Shown in pieces: positions 60,370-64,000 of a DNA stretch of 64,000 bases. A model generated the notes under the pieces. The model did not search any database, had not been told where the DNA came from, and saw nothing but the letters and a program-made list of their open reading frames with translations. Source of the stretch: Kribbella sp. VKM Ac-2568 (GTDB lineage Bacteria > Actinomycetota > Actinomycetes > Propionibacteriales > Kribbellaceae). Position 1 is the first letter of the stretch; each line of letters opens with the position of its first letter. The stretch spans positions 124,001 to 188,000 of the forward strand of contig NZ_SLVF01000005.1 of the NCBI RefSeq assembly GCF_004345365.1, read 5' to 3'. The position numbers and the translations under genes are program-made.

Positions 60370-60669
60370 CGTGATTCTCCTTACAAGTCAGGGACTGTCC
60401 ACACCCTCAGCCGGTGCGGAGACAGTCCGGCGGCGTACCGGCGTCCAGCGGGTGAACGGCGGGCGGGAGGCCGGTGGTGGGTGAGCCTCAGGCGGGTGAA
60501 CGGACCGGACGGGAGGCCGGTGGTGGACGGGGTGGGCGGCGGGTGAACGGATCGGGCGGGAGGTCGGTGGGCTGGTGGTGCGGATCACCTGCCCCACCGT
60601 CGCTCAGCGGCACGGGACTTGCTAGCGTCCGAAGGAAGTCCGTCGATGAAACCTCTTGAGGAGCGTGTC
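60370..60669. promoter_or_regulatory. divergent region between GDPD and mdh with a tandem repeat
   Basis: 300 bp without a gene. It carries promoter(s) for both genes and the three-unit repeat listed separately. Near the mdh start, GAAGGAAG (60631-60638) serves a possible ATG at 60646 and GAGGAG (60658-60663) the preferred GTG at 60670. Confidence 0.45.
60448..60585. repeat. three imperfect tandem repeats of 44-47 bp
   Basis: Units start at 60448, 60492 and 60539, each with GCGGGTGAACGG followed by a CGGGAGG(C/T)CGGTGG block. Spacing 44 and 47 bp. The first two units are most alike. Located between the GDPD start and mdh. Confidence 0.7.
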
Positions 60670-61662
60670 GTGAGCACTACACCCGTGAAGGTCGCCGTCA
60701 CCGGCGCCGCCGGCCAGATCGGCTACAGCCTGCTGTTCCGCATCGCGAGCGGTGCGTTGCTCGGCCCGGACACGCCCGTGGAGCTCCGGCTGCTGGAGAT
60801 CACCCCGGCCCTGAAGGCGCTCGAGGGTGTCGTGATGGAGCTCGACGACTGCGCGTTCCCGACCCTGGCCGGGGTGGAGATCGGCGACGACCCGAACACC
60901 ATCTTCGACGGCGCGAACGTGGCCCTGCTGGTCGGCGCCCGCCCCCGGACCAAGGGGATGGAGCGCGGCGACCTGCTGGAGGCGAACGGCGCGATCTTCA
61001 CCGTCCAGGGCAAGGCGCTGAACGACCACGCGGCGGACGACATCCGGATCACCGTGACCGGCAACCCGGCCAACACCAACGCACTGATCGCCCGCAGCAA
61101 CGCCCCGGACATCCCGGCCGAGCGGTTCTCGGCGCTGACCCGGCTGGACCACAACCGCGCGCTGGCCCAGCTCGCGAAGAAGACCGGCACCCACGTGACC
61201 GACCTCAAGAAGCTGACGATCTGGGGCAACCACAGCGCCACGCAGTACCCCGACATCTTCCACGCGGAGGTGGCCGGCAAGAACGCCGCCGAGGTCGTCA
61301 ACGACCAGAACTGGCTGGAGAACGACTTCATCCCGACCGTGCAGAAGCGTGGCGCGGCGATCATCGAGGCCCGCGGCGCCTCCTCTGCCGCGTCTGCCGC
61401 GGCGGCGACCGTCGACCACGCGCGCGACTGGCTGCGCGGCTCGGCCGACGGCGACTGGCTGTCGATGGCGGTCGTCTCCGACGGCTCGTACGGCGTCCCG
61501 GAAGGGCTGATCTCCTCGTTCCCGGTGACCACCAAGGACGGGAACTACGAGATCGTCCAGGGCCTGGAGATCAACGACTTCTCCCGCGCCCGGATCGACG
61601 CCAGCACCCAGGAGCTCGGCGAGGAGCGCGACGCGGTCCAGGCGCTCGGCCTGCTCGGCTGA
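60670..61662 (+). CDS. mdh: malate dehydrogenase
   Basis: 330 residues from the GTG at 60670, the family's usual length. NAD motif [38 protein letters not shown] carries the substrate Arg; [12 protein letters not shown] and [18 protein letters not shown] contain catalytic Asn/His. It oxidises malate to oxaloacetate. GAGGAG lies six bases before this GTG. An ATG eight codons upstream (60646) also has a plausible site, but would add MKPLEERV, not usual in the family. Confidence 0.95.
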   Translation: MSTTPVKVAVTGAAGQIGYSLLFRIASGALLGPDTPVELRLLEITPALKALEGVVMELDDCAFPTLAGVEIGDDPNTIFDGANVALLVGARPRTKGMERGDLLEANGAIFTVQGKALNDHAADDIRITVTGNPANTNALIARSNAPDIPAERFSALTRLDHNRALAQLAKKTGTHVTDLKKLTIWGNHSATQYPDIFHAEVAGKNAAEVVNDQNWLENDFIPTVQKRGAAIIEARGASSAASAAAATVDHARDWLRGSADGDWLSMAVVSDGSYGVPEGLISSFPVTTKDGNYEIVQGLEINDFSRARIDASTQELGEERDAVQALGLLG

Positions 61663-61677
61663 CCCGGTACCCAAAGG

Positions 61678-61705
61678 AACCCCCGGGGATCTCCCCGGGG
61701 GTTTT
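61678..61705 (+). terminator. intrinsic terminator of mdh
   Basis: An 11-bp stem (AACCCCCGGGG at 61678-61688 with its complement at 61693-61703), ATCT tetraloop, followed by TT(TT). It is a rare example in this window of a stem ending in a T-run. Confidence 0.93.
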
Positions 61706-61751
61706 CTGCTGCGTTGGGCGCCTCAGCAGGTGGTTGCTTAAGGCAATGGCG

Positions 61752-62024
61752 TCAGTTGGGGACGATCAGGCCGAGCAGGAGGATCGCGGCGCCCACGCCC
61801 AGCAGGAGCAAGGTGTCGAACATACGGCTGCGAACGTGCAGGAGACCGGCCGCGTTGTCGCTGAGGCCGGCCCGGAGCAGCGCGGCGAGCAGCACCCCGC
61901 CGGAGAAGATCAGTACTCCGTTGCGCCAGTCGTAGAAGGTGAGGATCACCAGGCCGACGGCGCACACCGCCACCGACAACGCCAGCGGCCACTCACCGCG
62001 CCGCTCGGCCTCGCCCGCCATCAC
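61752..62024 (-). CDS. DUF3017 family membrane protein
   Basis: 90 residues with three hydrophobic segments ([56 protein letters not shown]). DUF3017 proteins sit directly after folD in many actinobacteria. The start is GTG 62024 or ATG 62021; both overlap the folD stop, so translation is coupled. Function unknown. Confidence 0.82.
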   Translation of the reverse strand: MMAGEAERRGEWPLALSVAVCAVGLVILTFYDWRNGVLIFSGGVLLAALLRAGLSDNAAGLLHVRSRMFDTLLLLGVGAAILLLGLIVPN

Positions 62025-62950
62025 CCGGCCTGGTCGGACTGAGCCACCGCGGACTGAGCCGCCGCGGACCGAGCAGCCGCGGACCGAGCAGCTTCGGCGG
62101 CCTCGACCACGTTGGTCAGCAGCATCGCCCGGGTCATCGGGCCGATCCCGCCCGGCATCGGCGCGATCCAGCTCGCCACCTCGCGGGCCGCGGCCTCGAT
62201 GTCGCCGACGGTCTTGCCCTCCGCGCTGCGGCTGATGCCGACGTCCAGCAGCACCGCGCCCGGCTTCACCATGTCGGCCGTGATCAGCCCCGCCGATCCG
62301 GCCGCCGCGATCACGATGTCACCGGTACGAACCACCGCGGCCAGGTCCCTGGTGCCGGTGTGGCACTGGGTCACGGTCGCGTTCTCGGACCGCCGGGTGA
62401 AGAGCAGCCCCATCGGGCGTCCTGCGGTGACACCCCGGCCGATGACGACCACATGCGCCCCGGCGATCGGTACGTCGTACCGGCGGAGGAGCTCCACGCA
62501 GCCCTTGGGGGTGCACGGCAGCGGGCCGTCCTGGCCGAGCACCAGCTTGCCGAGGCTGACCGGATGCAGGCCGTCGGCGTCCTTGGCCGGGTCGATCAGG
62601 CCGAGGATCTCGTTGGTGTCGACGTGCTTCGGCAGCGGCAGCTGGACGATGAAGCCGGTGCACGCCGGGTTCTCGTTGAGCTCGACGACCTTGGCCGCGA
62701 TCTCGTCCTGGGTGGCCTCGGCCGGCAGCTCGACCTCGATCGAGGCGATCCCGACGGCCGCGCAGTCGCGGTGCTTGCCGGCCACATACGCCCGGCTGCC
62801 CGGGTCATCGCCGACCAGGATGGTGCCCAGCCCGGGCACGACGCCCTGCTCGGCCAGTTTCGCCACCCGGACCGCGAGCTCGCTCTTGATCGCCGCCGCG
62901 GTCGCCTTGCCATCCAGAATCTGCGCCGTCACGAGGAAAGAGTCTGCCAT
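62021..62950 (-). CDS. folD: bifunctional methylenetetrahydrofolate dehydrogenase/cyclohydrolase
   Basis: 309 residues. Y55 and K59 in [13 protein letters not shown] are the catalytic pair. [16 protein letters not shown] and the NADP motif [13 protein letters not shown] follow. It interconverts 5,10-methylene- and 10-formyl-tetrahydrofolate. The C-terminal ~20 residues are an added Ala/Ser/Gln-rich tail made by 15-bp tandem repeats in DNA (about 62037-62100). It overlaps the methyltransferase gene by 22 bases and is coupled to DUF3017. Confidence 0.96.
   Translation of the reverse strand: MADSFLVTAQILDGKATAAAIKSELAVRVAKLAEQGVVPGLGTILVGDDPGSRAYVAGKHRDCAAVGIASIEVELPAEATQDEIAAKVVELNENPACTGFIVQLPLPKHVDTNEILGLIDPAKDADGLHPVSLGKLVLGQDGPLPCTPKGCVELLRRYDVPIAGAHVVVIGRGVTAGRPMGLLFTRRSENATVTQCHTGTRDLAAVVRTGDIVIAAAGSAGLITADMVKPGAVLLDVGISRSAEGKTVGDIEAAAREVASWIAPMPGGIGPMTRAMLLTNVVEAAEAARSAAARSAAAQSAVAQSDQAG
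62037..62100. repeat. 15-bp tandem repeats in the 3' end of folD
   Basis: About four copies of a CTGAGCCGCCGCGGA-like 15-mer encode the repeated [10 protein letters not shown] tail. The copies differ by single bases. They lie beyond the conserved enzyme core. Confidence 0.65.
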
Positions 62951-63702
62951 GCGCCGACCGGCCGTCGGGCACGTACCACCAGCGAGATGCCCGGCAACCC
63001 GCTCACCGGCAGATACCGCTCGCCGGCGATCACCGCACTGAGGAACATGTTCACGGCCGACGACATCTCGCTCAGATCACTGCCGGTACTGCGCTTGCGG
63101 CGCCAGGCGGCGATCGGCCGGAGCAACACGTTCCAGGACCGGATGTCCTCGATCTCCAGGCCGGCCGACTGGAGCAGCCGCACCAGCTCATCACGGTCGT
63201 AGCGGCGCACGTGGTCGACCGCCACGTCATGCGCGCTCCACAGCTTCATGTCGCACGGCACGGCGATCAGCGCGACGCCGCCGGGACGGAGGATCCGGAA
63301 GATCTCGGCGGCGGCGAGACCGTCGTCCGTCAGGTGCTCGAGAATGTCGTAGGCGACCACCAGGCCATGGGACTGGTCGGCCAGCGGCAGGCACCTGGCG
63401 TCGGCCCGGATCACGGGGATGCCGCGCTCATGGGCGACCTGTGCGCCCTCCTCGCCGTACTCCAGCGCGGTCGCGGACCACCCGTGGGCGCGCAGCACCC
63501 GCGTGTTACCCCCACCCGCGGCGCCGATGTCGAGTGCCTGGGACTGCCCGTCGCCCTCGGCGGCCATCGCCCTGAGCTGACGGGCGAGCAGCGCCCGGCG
63601 TTCGCGATACCACCAGTGCTTGTCCTCGACCGCGACCAGCTTGCGTATCTCAGTCCCTTCCACAGGGCGAACGCTACCGTCTCCGGCGTTCAACTCTTGC
63701 AC
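62929..63702 (-). CDS. class I SAM-dependent methyltransferase
   Basis: About 257 residues. Motif I is [19 protein letters not shown], with the acid strand [18 protein letters not shown] and motif [16 protein letters not shown], then [29 protein letters not shown] precedes the core, as in the small-molecule Methyltransf_11/25 group. The substrate is unknown. The GTG at 63702 is used; a GTG at 63663 is a good alternative. It overlaps folD by 22 bases, so a joint operon methyltransferase-folD-DUF3017 is likely. Confidence 0.83.
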   Translation of the reverse strand: MQELNAGDGSVRPVEGTEIRKLVAVEDKHWWYRERRALLARQLRAMAAEGDGQSQALDIGAAGGGNTRVLRAHGWSATALEYGEEGAQVAHERGIPVIRADARCLPLADQSHGLVVAYDILEHLTDDGLAAAEIFRILRPGGVALIAVPCDMKLWSAHDVAVDHVRRYDRDELVRLLQSAGLEIEDIRSWNVLLRPIAAWRRKRSTGSDLSEMSSAVNMFLSAVIAGERYLPVSGLPGISLVVRARRPVGAWQTLSS

Positions 63703-63719
63703 GTGAGGTGAAGCACAGT

Positions 63720-63761
63720 CCTGACCGATCGGTTGATTCCTGGCCGATCGGTCAGGAATAT
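63720..63761 (+). promoter_or_regulatory. tandem TetR-type operators and promoter
   Basis: CCTGACCGATCGG (63720-63732) and CCGATCGGTCAGG (63744-63756) form a 13-bp perfect inverted repeat, and each half contains its own CCGATCGG palindrome, with centres 19 bp apart. TTGATT (63733-63738) and GAATAT (63756-63761) are a possible -35/-10 pair (17-bp spacing) inside it, which would start transcription about 7 bases later, near the ATG at 63769. Confidence 0.65.
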
Positions 63762-63768
63762 GGACGTC

Positions 63769-64000
63769 ATGGCGACCACCACACCTGTCCGGGAGCGCAC
63801 CCGGCGCGAGATCGTGCAGCAGGCGATGGTGCTGTTCCAGAGCAAGGGCTACAGCGCGACCTCCCTGCAGGACATCGCGACCGCCGCCGGCTGTTCCAAG
63901 GCCACCGTGCTCTATCACTTCAACGGCAAGCCCGCGGTGCTGTCCGCAGTACTGGAGCCGTCGCGAGCCGCTCTGGCCGAGTTGAACGCGGCGGCCGCCG
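63769..64000 (+). CDS. TetR family regulator (N-terminal part; continues past window)
   Basis: 77 codons visible. RERTRREIVQQAMVLFQSKG, YSATSLQDIATAAGCSKATV and LYHFNGKPAVLSAVLEPSRA make a complete TetR HTH. The ligand domain is cut by the window end. The palindromes immediately upstream are the probable autorepression sites; the divergent methyltransferase-folD operon starts 67 bases away and could be co-regulated. Confidence 0.88.
   Translation, partial: MATTTPVRERTRREIVQQAMVLFQSKGYSATSLQDIATAAGCSKATVLYHFNGKPAVLSAVLEPSRAALAELNAAAA

Overview
This window is high-GC DNA from a soil-type actinobacterium. Several features point to the Kribbella/Nocardioidaceae (Propionibacteriales) part of the phylum: the actinobacterial lineage of SdhCDAB, Mdh, Icd and FolD-DUF3017, an NgcEFG-type amino-sugar transporter without its own ATPase, many GTG starts, and I-shaped terminators. 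The genus is an inference and not proven here. I found no rRNA, tRNA, CRISPR array, prophage or intact insertion sequence.

Layout. 1-6.1 kb: the 3' end of a secreted protein, two overlapping GT4 glycosyltransferases (MgtA-like and PimC-like) and a 1013-residue multidomain exoprotein. 6.2-11.5 kb: a zinc-ribbon metallo-beta-lactamase-fold enzyme, the sdhCDAB operon, a DUF2000 protein and a small membrane protein. 11.5-17.2 kb: a DppA-like D-aminopeptidase divergent from an AraC regulator, an SCO4848-type membrane protein, a large LuxR (LAL) regulator and a FadR-type regulator. 17.2-19.6 kb: a decayed gamma-glutamyl-polyamine-type operon. It has a glutamine synthetase stump, a frameshifted PuuD-like hydrolase and a frameshifted, internally deleted aldehyde dehydrogenase. 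An intact SDR follows, and a 108-bp MITE-like hairpin lies between the SDR and the regulator. 19.8-24.8 kb: a membrane-anchored M16 peptidase-like protein, a DUF4034-like protein, a secreted M43-type zinc protease and a D,D-carboxypeptidase. 24.8-28.7 kb: a BrkB-family membrane protein, a 2H phosphoesterase, TrpS and small proteins. 28.7-35.7 kb: an N-acetylglucosamine/chitobiose locus with two substrate-binding lipoproteins, two permeases, a SIS protein and a divergent BadF-type sugar kinase. 36-40 kb: a hydrolase and two tandem membrane Ser/Thr kinases, each preceded by an overlapping 12-codon mini-ORF. 40-43.5 kb: an ArsR regulator with an operator over its start codon, an MFS exporter and a CNNM/CorC protein. 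43.7-46.7 kb: galT-galK with a DeoR regulator. 46.8-52.6 kb: GNAT acetyltransferases, an epimerase and a CAP-domain exoprotein family with a degenerate copy and a remnant. 52.6-64 kb: icd with tandem palindromes, a GlxA-type regulator, an MBL-fold protein, an M1 peptidase, MOSC and spermidine-synthase-like proteins, a GDPD, mdh, a methyltransferase-folD-DUF3017 operon and the start of a TetR gene behind tandem operators.

How the parts fit. Core carbon metabolism is represented by sdhCDAB, icd and mdh (three TCA steps), galTK (Leloir) and folD (C1). A second theme is the cell surface and extracellular polymers: glycosyltransferases, secreted proteases, D,D-peptidases, CAP proteins, transmembrane kinases and GlcNAc import. 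Of the stretches without a gene, the largest are 6994-7270, 30036-30319 and 60370-60669. The last two contain repeat arrays and the first shows only promoter-like spacer.
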